Assembly (NCBI GenBank): GCA_030673845.1
Contig: JAUTCQ010000015.1
Span: 310,001 to 374,000 of the forward strand
Direction of reading: 5' to 3'
DNA: 64,000 nucleotides
DNA from: Verrucomicrobiota bacterium JB022
GTDB taxonomy: Bacteria; Verrucomicrobiota; Verrucomicrobiia; Opitutales; Oceanipulchritudinaceae
The notes under the pieces are model-generated. The model saw only the letters and a list, made by a program, of their open reading frames with translations. It was not told the DNA's origin and ran no database searches. Below are positions 10,058-19,498 of this stretch, piece after piece (position 1 is the first letter of the stretch; every line of letters starts with the position of its first letter). Position numbers and translations under genes: made by a program.

Positions 10058-10651
10058 GATAATGGTTTGTTCGGGGGGAACCAGGTTTGCGGATGCGGAT
10101 CAGTGCCGGGCAAGGCGGGCGCAGGGCTGGCTGCCGCTGCTCGCCGGGTGGTGGGGAAGACGCGCGTAGAAGAAGGCGTCGTCGTGATCGCCTGCGCCTG
10201 TCCAGCGATGGGCAGACAAGGTGGGGGTAGCTATCTTGGCGGTAGCTTTTCTCATATGGATCCTAGGTGGGTTTGGGGTTGCGGGGGGATACCGCGGCCA
10301 AGAGGAGTAGCTTTGAGAGGCTTACGCTAGCCTTGTTTGGATAGAGCAACCAATCTTCCGAAATCTAACAGTCAGAAAATTTAATGATAGTTATGAGTAA
10401 GTCTTGTGCTAGATGATTGTGTATGGTTTTGAGGGCGTTGGGCGGCTCTGCTCAGGCCAGGTCCGTACAATCACTGAAGGGCGAAAATAGAGGCTCTACT
10501 CGGTGGATTGGCCGCATGGGCGTCGCCAGAGACCGGAATACGCTTTCATAAGTCGGCTAACGTAATCATAGCCGAAGCAAGGCAGCAACTGCGGCAGCAC
10601 GAGTGGAGGGAAATCGGATTCAGCCTCTTGGCGCGGAAGGACTTCTGGGCT
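10058..10651. other. Intergenic region without a recognisable gene
   Basis: These 594 bases separate the divergent lectin-pectate lyase and HAD phosphatase genes. Short reading frames here have no family features. A G-rich half (about 10,060-10,320) is followed by an AT-rich patch (about 10,350-10,430), which is the best place for a promoter. I saw no tRNA, riboswitch or strong palindrome. Confidence 0.6.
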
Positions 10652-11461
10652 ATGCTGCGGGCTATGAAACTCCAACTCGCCCTCATCGATCTGGACGACA
10701 CTCTGCTGGGCCCCGACAAGCGCGTGTCGCGCGACAACCTGAAAGCCCTGCGCCGTCTGGAGGATGCGGGGATTCAGCCCGTCCTCGCGTCCGGCCGCCA
10801 CCTGCTCAGCATGCAACGCATCGCGGCGGAGCTGCCGGGCATCAAGTGGATCATCTCGATGCAAGGGGGGCTGGTGACCGATGTGGCGGGCCAGAATATC
10901 ATTTTCGAAACGTTGCTCGATGCTGAAAAAGCCGGCAAGGTGATCGAGATGGGCGCGGCGGCGAAATACACCGTCATCGTCTACGCGCGCGACGAGATTT
11001 TCGCTCACCGGAGCAACGAATACGTGCAGCGTTACGAACGCCTCTCCGGGCACAAGGTAACGCTGCTCGACCCGGTGGAGCTGCTCAAGCACGAGATCTT
11101 CAAGGTGCTTTGGCTCGACCGCACCGACCGGATCGACCAGATCCTCGGCATGGTGGAGCTCCAGGAGCTCGACGCCTACCTCGTGCGGACCCACAACGAA
11201 ATTTTCGAGTTCATGTCCAAGAGCTCCAACAAGGGCATTGCGGTGGCCGAGCTGGCCGGACACCTCGGCATTCCCCGCGAAGCCTGCGTGGCCTTCGGCG
11301 ATGGCAACAACGATGTGCCGATGCTCCAATGGGCAGGCCAATCCGTCGCCATGGCCCACGGCTGGGAAGACGCCAGGAAAGCCGCCCGCCTCGTAACCCC
11401 CGAAGGTGGCGACCCCAGCACCGCCTTCGCCCGCGCCGTGGATATGGTGCTGGGGGAGTAA
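10652..11461 (+). CDS. Cof-type HAD-IIB family phosphatase
   Basis: The 269-residue protein has all four HAD motifs. Motif I is ALIDLDDTLLG with the nucleophile and acid/base Asp, motif II is VLASGRHL, the motif III lysine is in SSNKGIAVAELAGHLGI, and motif IV is FGDGNNDVPML. The large alpha/beta cap between motifs II and III (about residues 85-185) places it in the Cof/YbjI-like group, which dephosphorylates sugar phosphates or cofactors. The ATG at 10,652 lies 11 bases after GGAAGG. An internal ATG four codons on (MKLQLALIDL) is the alternative start. The substrate cannot be predicted and no partner gene is adjacent. Confidence 0.9.
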   Translation: MLRAMKLQLALIDLDDTLLGPDKRVSRDNLKALRRLEDAGIQPVLASGRHLLSMQRIAAELPGIKWIISMQGGLVTDVAGQNIIFETLLDAEKAGKVIEMGAAAKYTVIVYARDEIFAHRSNEYVQRYERLSGHKVTLLDPVELLKHEIFKVLWLDRTDRIDQILGMVELQELDAYLVRTHNEIFEFMSKSSNKGIAVAELAGHLGIPREACVAFGDGNNDVPMLQWAGQSVAMAHGWEDARKAARLVTPEGGDPSTAFARAVDMVLGE

Positions 11462-11530
11462 GCATATGGATGACCTCGATAACGCCCACCGACGGTAAAC
11501 GCCGAGGACTTATTCTTTAGGCTTCAACAG

Positions 11531-11896
11531 TTACTTCCCAAAGAACGCTGCCCACTGGTCTTCCTTGAAGCCGACGATGCCGCGGCCGTCGGCGGTGAGG
11601 AGGAAGGGGCGCTTGACGAGGTTGCCGTTCTGCTGCTGTACGGCGAAGGCTTCTTCGGGCGTCCAGGTGTCGAGGCGGTCCTTGAGGCCGGCCTCGCGGT
11701 AGTCGGCGCTGCTGGTATTGAAGAGGCGGCGGATGTCGCCCTGATAGACATCGAGCATCTTTTGCAGCTCTGCCGGGGTGGGGGGCGTCTCGCGGATCGG
11801 CCGCTCTTCGAAGGCGATGCCGTTTTCGCGCAGCCACTTGGTGGCATTGCGGCAGGTGGAGCACTTGGCGTAGGTGTAAACGACGACATCGGGCAT
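11531..11896 (-). CDS. Spx/ArsC-family thioredoxin-fold protein
   Basis: This 121-residue protein begins MPDVVVYTYAKCSTCRNATK. The CxxC pair (C12, C15) and the later VKRPFLLTADGRGIVGF segment are typical of the Spx/MgsR/YffB branch of the arsenate reductase fold; the conserved Arg-Pro (KRPFL) is present. Members are either redox-responsive regulators or glutathione-linked reductases. No ars genes are adjacent, so arsenate reduction is not supported. ATG 11,896 was chosen because it follows AAAGGA and gives the family N-terminus; longer in-frame extensions lack homology character. The gene converges with the HAD gene and diverges from mreB. Confidence 0.86.
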   Translation of the reverse strand: MPDVVVYTYAKCSTCRNATKWLRENGIAFEERPIRETPPTPAELQKMLDVYQGDIRRLFNTSSADYREAGLKDRLDTWTPEEAFAVQQQNGNLVKRPFLLTADGRGIVGFKEDQWAAFFGK

Positions 11897-11986
11897 GCGT
11901 CCTTTGTGGCGGCTGGGGCCGTTTCGGGCAAGGTCGAAGGCGTTCGGCGGCGCCAAACGGTGCCCGGGTGGATTCGGCAGCCAAAT

Positions 11987-12016
11987 AAGGAACTTCCGGT
12001 GCGTAGTAAGTTCCTT
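11987..12016. repeat. Perfect inverted repeat in the arsC-like/mreB divergent region
   Basis: AAGGAACTT (11,987-11,995) and AAGTTCCTT (12,008-12,016) form a perfect 9-bp stem with a 12-base loop. It lies 65 bases before the mreB start codon and 91 bases before the divergent Spx/ArsC-like gene. Neither side has a U run, so it is not a standard terminator. It could be an operator or an mRNA leader hairpin. Confidence 0.5.
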
Positions 12017-12080
12017 TCAGGGTTGCACTTTAGGGCCGACGCGTTTTCCATGTGCGAGTCTTCAACGCGGGTGCCATTGA

Positions 12081-13118
12081 ATGCGCTCACTCATCAGGAT
12101 GTTTCGTCGAGCCCTCGGATTTTTCAGCAACGATATCGGCATCGACCTGGGTACCGCCAATACCCTCGTCTATGTGCGCGATAAAGGCATCGTTCTACGC
12201 GAACCCTCCGTCGTCGCCATCAACAGCGACAACCGCGAAGTGGTGGCGGTGGGGAATGAGGCGAAGAAGATGCTGGGACGCACGCCGATGAACATTACTG
12301 CCCTCCGGCCCATGAAAGACGGCGTGATCGCCGATTTCGAGGTGACGGAGGCGATGCTGCGCTACTTCATCAAGAAGGTCAGCAACCACGTGCACGTGGC
12401 CCAGCCCCGGGTGGTGGTCGCCGTGCCCAGCGGCATTACCGAAGTGGAGCGCCGCGCGGTGCGCGAGAGTGCGACCCACGCCGGAGCCCGCGACGTGAAG
12501 CTGCTGGTCGAGCCCGTGGCCGCCGCGATTGGCGTCGGGCTGCCGATCGAAGAGCCGACGGCCAACATGATCGTCGACATTGGCGGCGGCACGACGGAAG
12601 TGGCGATCATCTCCCTCGCCGGCGTCGTCTTCACCCGCTCGATCCGGGTAGGGGGTGACGAGCTGGACCTGGCGATCGTCAACTACATGAAGCGCGCCTA
12701 CAACCTCATGATCGGCGAGCGCACGGCGGAAGAGATCAAGATCAAGATCGGCTCCGCCGCGCCGCTGGACGAAGAGCTGACCTTGGAAGTGAAGGGGCGC
12801 GACTCCGTGGCCGGCCTGCCGAAGACGCTGCATATTTCCTCGCAAGAGATCCGCGAAGCGCTGGAAGACACCATCGCCTCCATCGTGGAACTGGTCCGCA
12901 ACGCCCTTGAGCGCTGCCCGCCGGAACTTTCCGCCGACCTGGTGGACCGCGGCTTTGTGCTCGCCGGGGGCGGCGCCATGATCCGCAACCTCGACCGCCT
13001 GCTCAGCGACGCGACGGGCCTCCCGGTGATCGTGGCGGAAGACTCGCTCAGCGCGGTGGCCAAGGGCACGGGCGTGGTGCTCGAAAACCTGCCCTGGCTG
13101 CAGAAAATGAAGATTTAG
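12081..13118 (+). CDS. mreB: Rod shape-determining protein MreB
   Basis: MreB is the bacterial actin homologue that organises lateral wall synthesis under the inner membrane. At 345 residues it is of normal length. Actin-fold motifs are clear: phosphate-1 loop [15 protein letters not shown] (about 18-32), [20 protein letters not shown] (phosphate-2 loop) and the adenosine motif [12 protein letters not shown] near the C-terminus. The N-terminus [15 protein letters not shown] is amphipathic and basic, as expected for the membrane anchor. It leads the mreB-mreC-mreD-mrdA cluster. Confidence 0.98.
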   Translation: MRSLIRMFRRALGFFSNDIGIDLGTANTLVYVRDKGIVLREPSVVAINSDNREVVAVGNEAKKMLGRTPMNITALRPMKDGVIADFEVTEAMLRYFIKKVSNHVHVAQPRVVVAVPSGITEVERRAVRESATHAGARDVKLLVEPVAAAIGVGLPIEEPTANMIVDIGGGTTEVAIISLAGVVFTRSIRVGGDELDLAIVNYMKRAYNLMIGERTAEEIKIKIGSAAPLDEELTLEVKGRDSVAGLPKTLHISSQEIREALEDTIASIVELVRNALERCPPELSADLVDRGFVLAGGGAMIRNLDRLLSDATGLPVIVAEDSLSAVAKGTGVVLENLPWLQKMKI

Positions 13119-13155
13119 CGTGCACCGTTGCGCTCCGTTGAGCTAGTACCGCACC

Positions 13156-14025
13156 GTGGCGCCTGAACGTAGCACCTTCGTCCCCCTGCAAGCCCTGGTA
13201 TTGGTCGGGGGGCTTGTGGCCGTCTGGTGGCTCCTGCCGCTCGGCATCAAGGCCTTTCTCCGCGTTACCTTCTGGGAATTCCAGGCCCCCAGCTATTACG
13301 CCACCTCCCAACTGCACGACTTGCAGGACTACTGGGCGGCGCGCGTGAAGAGCAAGAACGACCTCATCGAGGCCAATATCGACCTCGCGCGCCTCAACGC
13401 CGCCTACTCGCTGCGTAACCAGGCCGCCGAAGCGACCGCCGAAGAGCTGCGACGCATCGAAGAGCTGCTCGACCTGCCGCCGCTACCCCGCCACCGCTAC
13501 GAAGTCGCCCGCGTCGTGCGGCGCGACATGAACGCCTGGTGGCAACGCATCATCATCCGCAAAGGCTCGATGCACGGGCTCGAAGTGGGGCAGGCCGTCG
13601 TCTTCCGCGGCGGCGTTGTGGGCCGGGTGAGCGAAGTCTACACCTACACCGCAGCGGTTGAGCTGGTCACGAGCCGGGAATTCCGTGTGGCCGCGCACTT
13701 CGAGGGCGACCCGCGTCCGGTGCAGTTCCAGGGCGGGCTCAACGCCACCTTTCACGCGCCCACCGGGGAGGTCAGCACGGTGCCGCCCGATAAAGGCGTT
13801 TCGCTGGGGCAACCGCTGACGCTGGTCAGCTCGCGGCTCGGCGGCGTCTTCCCCGACGGCCTCAAGATCGGAGACGTCTACCAGCTCGATCCCGGGGCCG
13901 ACGGGCTCTTCCAGAGCGGCCTCGTGCGCCTGCCCGATGAGTTGCAGAGCCTCGAAGAGGTGGCCGTGCTCATCCCCCTGCAGCCCAGCGAAGAAGCCGA
14001 CATCCCGACTTTGCCCACCCGATGA
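13156..14025 (+). CDS. mreC: Rod shape-determining protein MreC
   Basis: MreC links cytoplasmic MreB to the periplasmic wall-synthesis enzymes. The 289-residue product has one N-terminal transmembrane helix (about 12-31), a coiled-coil segment (about 55-110, LIEANIDLARLNAAYSLRNQ and on) and the two beta-barrel domains that carry MreC motifs such as IIIRKGSMHGLEVGQAVVF and GVVGRVSEV. The start codon is GTG, 38 bases after mreB. Its stop overlaps the next gene by four bases. Confidence 0.95.
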   Translation: MAPERSTFVPLQALVLVGGLVAVWWLLPLGIKAFLRVTFWEFQAPSYYATSQLHDLQDYWAARVKSKNDLIEANIDLARLNAAYSLRNQAAEATAEELRRIEELLDLPPLPRHRYEVARVVRRDMNAWWQRIIIRKGSMHGLEVGQAVVFRGGVVGRVSEVYTYTAAVELVTSREFRVAAHFEGDPRPVQFQGGLNATFHAPTGEVSTVPPDKGVSLGQPLTLVSSRLGGVFPDGLKIGDVYQLDPGADGLFQSGLVRLPDELQSLEEVAVLIPLQPSEEADIPTLPTR

Positions 14026-14549
14026 GCGGACGCTTCCAGCTCCTCGTGCTGCTGCTCTGGAACTGGCTGGGCCTGCAGATCGTGACGGAGGTCAACCACT
14101 ACCTGAGCGCCTTCGGCATCGCCTTGCACCTCGATCTGCTCTGGCTGCTCTTCGTCGCCCTCAACCTTGGGCGCAAGGTGGGCCTGCTCTATACCGTGCT
14201 CTTCGGCCTGCTGGCGGAGGCGCATCTAGGCGGGCCCGATGGCATCTGGATCAGCCTCTACCTCGTCTTCTGGGCGCTGCTGGTCACGCTGCGCCGCCAC
14301 ATCCAGCGCGATTCGGCGCTGCAGATGCAGTTCCTCTCCGTCTTTCTCCAAGGGCTGTTGTTTACCCTGCTCTCGGTCTTTCTCGCGGGCGGGCAAGCCG
14401 ACACCTTTGCCTACTGGCAGCGCATCCTGATCGAAGGTGCGCTCTCGCTCGTCGCTATCTGGCTGCTCTGCGTGCCCTGGGCCGCCCTCCAGTACCGCCT
14501 CCTGCAGTCCCTTGGCTGCGACATCTTTGCCGACGTGCGGACGGATTGA
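14022..14549 (+). CDS. mreD: Rod shape-determining protein MreD
   Basis: The 175-residue hydrophobic protein has about five transmembrane segments and no soluble domain. Sequence motifs are weak, as usual for MreD, so the call rests on topology, length and position: it overlaps mreC by ATGA and precedes the PBP2 gene. It is expected to be an inner-membrane component of the elongasome. Confidence 0.85.
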   Translation: MSGRFQLLVLLLWNWLGLQIVTEVNHYLSAFGIALHLDLLWLLFVALNLGRKVGLLYTVLFGLLAEAHLGGPDGIWISLYLVFWALLVTLRRHIQRDSALQMQFLSVFLQGLLFTLLSVFLAGGQADTFAYWQRILIEGALSLVAIWLLCVPWAALQYRLLQSLGCDIFADVRTD

Positions 14550-14673
14550 GCAGTGGGCATCCAGCTTCTGTAATCTTGATCTGTGGTGCATTCTCCTTTG
14601 CTTCAGCAGATTCAGAATCTTTAATGGTGCGTGAACGCCGGAGCCTCTTCACGGTCTAAGGCGGAGAAGGTCC

Positions 14674-16596
14674 ATGACGGTCAATCAGAATGAAGACACC
14701 GGTTCGGGTAGGCGCCTGTATCTCCTCTACGGGATCATCGCGCTCTGCATGATCATTCTCGTCTCCGGCCTGGCGCAGAAGCAACTGTTCCAGAAAGAGG
14801 ATTACGTGGAGCACATGGAGCGGCAAAATTACCGCCGCATCATCCTCCCCGGCCCCCGTGGCAATATTTACGACCGCGACGGTCGCCTGCTGGTCGGCAA
14901 CCGCCCGCTGTTCTCCGCCGTCGTCTATCTCAACGACTTGCGTCGCGAGTTCCGCGAGGAATACATCCGCATCGTGCGAGACGCGCGCGAGCGCCACCTG
15001 ACGCTCGACCGCATGGAGACCAACCTCACCGCCCGCCGCAACGTCGTCCAGCGCTACCTCGACGACATCAATGCCGTGCTGGGTTCGACCGATCAGGTGG
15101 ATTCGCGCGAGATCGAGCGCCACTTCCGCCAAAGCCTGCTGCTGCCCTTTCAACTCAAGAGCGACCTCTCGGGCGAGGAATACGCGCGCCTGATCGAGCA
15201 GGTGCCGATCGACTCGCCCGTCCAGATCCTGATCAGCAGCACCCGTTACTATCCCTTCGAGGCGGCGGCGTTTCACACTCTCGGTTACGTCTCGTCCAGC
15301 GAGGAGTTCGAGATCGGCGACTTGCCGGGCGACGACCTTTTGACCTTCCGCGCTCCGGCCTGGATCGGCCGTACGGGGCTCGAAAAGGAATTTAACGACC
15401 AGCTGCAGGGAGAGACGGGCACCGAGATCTGGACCGTCGACCCCGGCGGCTTCCAGTACGACCGCGTGGAATATGTCCAGCCCCGCAAAGGCAGCGACCT
15501 CGTGACGAGCCTCGATGTCGAAATGCAACTGGCGGCGGAAAAAGCGATGCAGGGCAAGACCGGCGCGGTCGTCGCCCTCGATGTCCGCTCCGGCGAGGTG
15601 CTGACGCTGGCCTCGATGCCCAATTACGACCTCAACCGCCTCACGCCCTTCATCAGCTTCGATGTCGACGAAGAGATCCGCGAGCAGGGCGGCTGGATCA
15701 ACCGTGCGACGCAAGGCCTTTACCCGCCCGCCTCCACCTTCAAGCTCATTACGGCCATGGCGGGCCTGCGCAGCGATCACCTCCATCACGACACGGTGAT
15801 CAATTGCCCGGGCTACCACCGGGTGGGGCGCCGCGTCTTCCACTGCATGAAGCGTTCGGGCCACGGCGACGAGTCCCTCAGCGATGCGATCCGCGACTCC
15901 TGCAACGTCTACTTTTACCAAAGCTCGCTCGACATGGGGATCGACGCGATCGTGGAAGAAGCCCGCCGTTTCGGCCTCGATACACGCACCGGGATCGACG
16001 TGCCGGGTGAGACCGGTCGCATGCTCGTGCCCAGCCCCGCCTGGAAGCAGGAGCGCCTCTACGAATCGTGGTTCGATGGCGACACGGCCAACGTCTCCAT
16101 CGGGCAAGGCTACCTGCTCGTCACGCCGCTGCAGATGGCTACCTTTATCACCTCCGTGGCACGGGGCCGGACGATTACGGTGCCGACGATGCTGCACTAC
16201 CCCCATGGACGTTCGGAGGAAGAGATTGGCGGCGAGCCCATCGGCCTGCCGGAGGAAGACATGGCGGCCGTCTACGAAGGTATGATCGAGGCAGGGCAGA
16301 CGGGGACGGCCCGGCGTGCCAGCCTCGACGATTTCCCGGCCGCCGGCAAGACGGGCACCGCTCAAGTCCGCAAAGACGGCAAGCCGACCACGCTCGCCTG
16401 GTACGTCGGGTTTGCACCGGCAGACAACCCGCAGGTTGCCATTGCGGTGATGATCGAAGGGGTGCCCGAAGAGACCGACTATGGTGGCGGCTCCACCGCC
16501 GCCCCCGTTGCGCGCGAAGTCTTCCGCGTCTACCGCGACAAGCTCCAGCGCCAGCAGCCCGCCGAGTCCCCCGCGACCCAGGTGGCAGCCTATTGA
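14674..16596 (+). CDS. mrdA: Penicillin-binding protein 2 (peptidoglycan DD-transpeptidase)
   Basis: PBP2 is the elongasome transpeptidase. The 640-residue protein has an N-terminal membrane anchor (about 15-33), a dimerisation/pedestal region starting RIILPGPRGNIYDRDGR, and a transpeptidase domain with the active-site motifs STFK (354-357; Ser354 is the acylated residue), SCN (409-411) and KTG (559-561). An unusually good Shine-Dalgarno sequence for this window (GGAGAAGG, three bases before ATG) marks the start. It is the last gene of the mre cluster. RodA is not downstream, because the next gene is on the other strand. Confidence 0.96.
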   Translation: MTVNQNEDTGSGRRLYLLYGIIALCMIILVSGLAQKQLFQKEDYVEHMERQNYRRIILPGPRGNIYDRDGRLLVGNRPLFSAVVYLNDLRREFREEYIRIVRDARERHLTLDRMETNLTARRNVVQRYLDDINAVLGSTDQVDSREIERHFRQSLLLPFQLKSDLSGEEYARLIEQVPIDSPVQILISSTRYYPFEAAAFHTLGYVSSSEEFEIGDLPGDDLLTFRAPAWIGRTGLEKEFNDQLQGETGTEIWTVDPGGFQYDRVEYVQPRKGSDLVTSLDVEMQLAAEKAMQGKTGAVVALDVRSGEVLTLASMPNYDLNRLTPFISFDVDEEIREQGGWINRATQGLYPPASTFKLITAMAGLRSDHLHHDTVINCPGYHRVGRRVFHCMKRSGHGDESLSDAIRDSCNVYFYQSSLDMGIDAIVEEARRFGLDTRTGIDVPGETGRMLVPSPAWKQERLYESWFDGDTANVSIGQGYLLVTPLQMATFITSVARGRTITVPTMLHYPHGRSEEEIGGEPIGLPEEDMAAVYEGMIEAGQTGTARRASLDDFPAAGKTGTAQVRKDGKPTTLAWYVGFAPADNPQVAIAVMIEGVPEETDYGGGSTAAPVAREVFRVYRDKLQRQQPAESPATQVAAY

Positions 16597-16623
16597 GTTT
16601 ACTGAAATGGACCCGTACAGCAG

Positions 16624-16655
16624 AGAGCCGCCCCCAGAGGGAAAGGGGCGGCTCT
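16624..16655 (+). terminator. Terminator-like hairpin after the mre-mrdA cluster
   Basis: An 11-bp perfect stem (AGAGCCGCCCC with GGGGCGGCTCT) closes a 10-base loop 27 bases after the mrdA stop. The 3' side has no U run, so termination may need Rho or the hairpin may only protect the 3' end. Position at the end of a cluster, before a convergent gene, supports a termination role. Confidence 0.55.
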
Positions 16656-16694
16656 GCAGAGAAGGACTGTCAGCAATATAGACGTCCTAAAGGG

Positions 16695-17144
16695 TCAAAC
16701 CTTGAAATTTCTGAGGAGTTTCGCAATGCCTGGACTATAGTGCTTTTCCCCTCCGAGCACAACCTGAATGGCTTTTCTTAATTCCTCAAGGCCGTAGGTT
16801 TTTTCGACGTAGCCGTCGGCCCCGTAGCGGACGGCGAGGCGCAGGCTCTCGTTGTCGACCGTGCCGGTAAAGAGGATGATCTTGGTGCCCGGCAGCTTGC
16901 GGTGGAGCAGGGTGAGGATTTCGAGCCCGTTGACCTCCGGCATACGGATGTCGACCACCACCATGTCCGGCTTCAGCTCCAGACAACGTCGCATGGCTTC
17001 GGCCCCGTCTTGGGAGTAGCCGAGGTAGTCGATCTCGGGCATGGTCTTCACATACTCCTCAAAGAGATCGCACAGCAGTGCTTCGTCTTCGATAAAGTAG
17101 AGGCGAGTCTTGGGGGCCGATGGGCTTTCTGCGTTTTGGCTCAT
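16695..17144 (-). CDS. Stand-alone response-regulator receiver protein
   Basis: The 149-residue protein is a single CheY-like receiver domain. The acidic pair is E19-D20, the phosphoacceptor Asp65 is in VVVDIRMPEVNG, the switch residue is Thr93/95 (ILFTGT) and the conserved Lys is K115 (YVEKTYG). There is no output domain; the last 30 residues (KAIQVVLGGEKHYSPGIAKL) look like the linker seen before LuxR-type HTH domains, so it may descend from a NarL-type regulator that lost its DNA-binding part. No histidine kinase is adjacent. The role is unknown. Confidence 0.9.
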   Translation of the reverse strand: MSQNAESPSAPKTRLYFIEDEALLCDLFEEYVKTMPEIDYLGYSQDGAEAMRRCLELKPDMVVVDIRMPEVNGLEILTLLHRKLPGTKIILFTGTVDNESLRLAVRYGADGYVEKTYGLEELRKAIQVVLGGEKHYSPGIAKLLRNFKV

Positions 17145-17292
17145 GTCTCTGCAACGGGTCGTCCCCGCTTAAGGGATTTAAGGGTAAGATCGGCGGAATT
17201 ACACCATTCGTTAATCGACTAATCCGCAATTTTCACGGACAGCGCGGGGGGAAATACTTTATCCTTACGTTATTCCAGGCCATAAGCCCAGC

Positions 17293-18327
17293 TTAAAGGA
17301 GGCCGTCGGTGTCCATCGCTTCTCCACCTATAACCTTGTCGACCGTGCGCCGCCAGCGATAAAGGGGAAAGTATTTCTCTTTGCGCAGGTGTTTGTGCAG
17401 CGCCTTGGCATCGCGTTTCTGCATCATCAGCTCTTCCACACCCTCGGCCTGACAGTTGAGCAGCTTCAGATAGCCCTTGTACTCGCGGGCGTGGCCGATC
17501 ACGCGACTCCAGCCCGGGCCCGGCTCTGCGCTTTCCTCCCGGGTGCGGCGCTCCAGCACGAGGAAGCTGTAGGGCAGGGAGCGCAAGTCGATGCCCAGCC
17601 ATTGGCCGAAGCGCGCCCAGTGCCCCTCCGTAAACGCCTCGACGGGCGCCCGCCCGAAGTGGTGGCACCAGTGGCGATTGTTCTCCTCGGTCAGCATCCC
17701 GCAGCCGGCGGCGTGGGTGCAGGGGGCGATGGGGCGGAAGTCCTGCATCAGCGCCTCGCGCAGTTGGATGAGCGCGCGGCTCTCGTCGTAGGAGCCCGGC
17801 TCGACCCAGACCACCGCCTGGGCCTGCGCCGCGACATCGAGCAGGCGAGCCCGCCCCGTCGCGTCCAGCTCGTTGAGCACGTGCGAAACGAGTAACACGC
17901 CTCCGGTCACGGCACTGGCGGCGGCTTCGGGGCTCAGTTGGCGGATCTCCGGCTGGGGCAGGGAGACGGTTGCGTATCGGGCGCGCAGGCGCTCTTCCGC
18001 AAAGCGCATGGCCCGCGCCGAGCGGTCGCTCACGATCAACTGACTCCACCCCTCAAAGCCCATGTGCTGCAGCCAGCGCCGCAGGGCAATGCCGGAGCCG
18101 CAACCCCAGTCGACCACAGGCACGTGGCGCGGTGCTTGCCACTGGCGCAGGGCCAGCTCGCGCAGCACGGCATCCCACTTCCAGCCAATGCGCTCGGCAA
18201 AGGTCAGGTCGTAGGCGGCCAGGTCGGCGTCGTCGGTCCAATAATCGGCTTCGCCCGCCGTGCGTTCGAGGAAGCGCGCGCGCAGCGTCTCCAGCCGGGC
18301 GTAATCAAGCTCGTCCCAAGTCATCAT
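17293..18327 (-). CDS. Rsm22-like SAM-dependent methyltransferase with cysteine cluster
   Basis: The 344-residue protein has a class I methyltransferase core: SAM motif VVDWGCGSGIALRRWL near residue 71 and the VSHVLNELD motif seen in the Rsm22 family. It also has the family's cysteine/histidine cluster (APCTHAAGCGML followed by WCHHFGR), which in Rsm22 proteins is thought to bind an iron-sulfur cluster. Rsm22 proteins act on or assemble with the small ribosomal subunit. The gene lies three bases downstream of a conserved unknown gene, so the two form an operon. Assignment to Rsm22 is by motifs only. Confidence 0.78.
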   Translation of the reverse strand: MMTWDELDYARLETLRARFLERTAGEADYWTDDADLAAYDLTFAERIGWKWDAVLRELALRQWQAPRHVPVVDWGCGSGIALRRWLQHMGFEGWSQLIVSDRSARAMRFAEERLRARYATVSLPQPEIRQLSPEAAASAVTGGVLLVSHVLNELDATGRARLLDVAAQAQAVVWVEPGSYDESRALIQLREALMQDFRPIAPCTHAAGCGMLTEENNRHWCHHFGRAPVEAFTEGHWARFGQWLGIDLRSLPYSFLVLERRTREESAEPGPGWSRVIGHAREYKGYLKLLNCQAEGVEELMMQKRDAKALHKHLRKEKYFPLYRWRRTVDKVIGGEAMDTDGLL

Positions 18328-18330
18328 CGG

Positions 18331-19404
18331 TTACAGGGCTACGGGCGAGAGAGGCTCGTTCCGTTCCAGGCGATGCTTGCGTACACTGGTCTCCACCTGC
18401 AAGAGGCTTTCGCGCAGGATGTCGCCCATGCGCTCGCATTGCAGGAATTTGCGGTTCTGGTGCAGGTCGGCCAAGGCGTTTTTCAGCTCCGCCACCTTCT
18501 CCGGGGCGGAGAGCTCGTCTTGCCGCATGCAGCGGATGAGGCGGCTGACGCGTTCGTGCGCGAGGCCGATGCGCCGGTAGATCACCGCCTGCTCCTCGCG
18601 CTGGTATTGCCGGGCAGTCTGGACGTTGAGCACGTTGGTGCAAAAGGCCACCAGCGGGTTGTTGTCCTTGAAGAACTGGGGGCGGTAAAAGTTGAGGCGA
18701 CCGCTGTAGCTCTGCTGGTCGAAGTCCATCGCGCGGATGCGGATCTGCACCTCCTCGAAGTCGGGCGTCACATCGAAGACGAAGTTATAGCTGCGCATGT
18801 CGCCCAGCAGGCGCACGAAGCAACGTTCGTTGAACTTCACCAGCTCCTTGGCCAGGCGGATCTTCTTGATGTGGTGATCGGCCATCCAGCGGTTGATGAA
18901 CACGTCGCCCGGGATGCCCACTACATGCTCCTCCACCAGCACGTCTTCAGCTACGAGGTAGTGCATGCGGTTGGGCGTCAGCAAGTGCTCCAGCTCCAGG
19001 CCGTAGATGCGCGAGGCGTCGGCCCGCTTGATGTAGTAGTAGTCCTGGTTGTCGTTGTAGGCGTTGACGACGCGGATGCGGAAGGGGTTGCTGTTGCCGA
19101 AGACGCAGTAGTCCACCCGGTCGACATACAGTTGCTCGACAAACGACATGTCGCCCTCGGTCTTGAGCATGGCGTACATGGCGGTGAGGTGCTTGTTGAG
19201 CCGCTTCCACACCTCCGGCCGATAGATCACGGTGCGCCAAAGGGTATCGCGCATCATGTGGTCGTAGAGCGGCATGGCCTCTTCCCACTCGGTGAGCCGC
19301 GAGTACGACACCGGGAGCTTGAAGGTGCGCCCGTATTGTTGCAGGTAGTCGCGGAGGCCGGCGCCGACCGGGTAGATCGGCTTTTTATTGGTCACAAGCT
19401 GCAT
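18331..19404 (-). CDS. Unknown protein with kinase-like catalytic-loop pattern
   Basis: I do not recognise this 357-residue protein with certainty. It has no signal peptide or membrane segment. A stretch near residue 215 reads LLGDMRSYNFVFD and then IRAMDFDQQSY, which resembles the GDxxxxN catalytic loop and the DFD/DFG metal site of kinase-like (APH/HipA-type) folds. An upstream YYYIKRADASRIYGLELEHL could supply the ATP-binding lysine. The C-terminal 90 residues are helical and charged. It starts divergently from a membrane protein gene and is directly followed by the Rsm22-like methyltransferase gene. ATG 19,404 is preferred over ATG 19,413; longer frames run into the divergent gene. Confidence 0.6.
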   Translation of the reverse strand: MQLVTNKKPIYPVGAGLRDYLQQYGRTFKLPVSYSRLTEWEEAMPLYDHMMRDTLWRTVIYRPEVWKRLNKHLTAMYAMLKTEGDMSFVEQLYVDRVDYCVFGNSNPFRIRVVNAYNDNQDYYYIKRADASRIYGLELEHLLTPNRMHYLVAEDVLVEEHVVGIPGDVFINRWMADHHIKKIRLAKELVKFNERCFVRLLGDMRSYNFVFDVTPDFEEVQIRIRAMDFDQQSYSGRLNFYRPQFFKDNNPLVAFCTNVLNVQTARQYQREEQAVIYRRIGLAHERVSRLIRCMRQDELSAPEKVAELKNALADLHQNRKFLQCERMGDILRESLLQVETSVRKHRLERNEPLSPVAL

Positions 19405-19498
19405 GGATCTCATACCGGGCATAACAGGCCGGGGTGCTGTGGTCAATCCAGTGGCTTTAGTCTCGCCAACGGCACACCCTTTTCCAGTGTGGAAAGCC

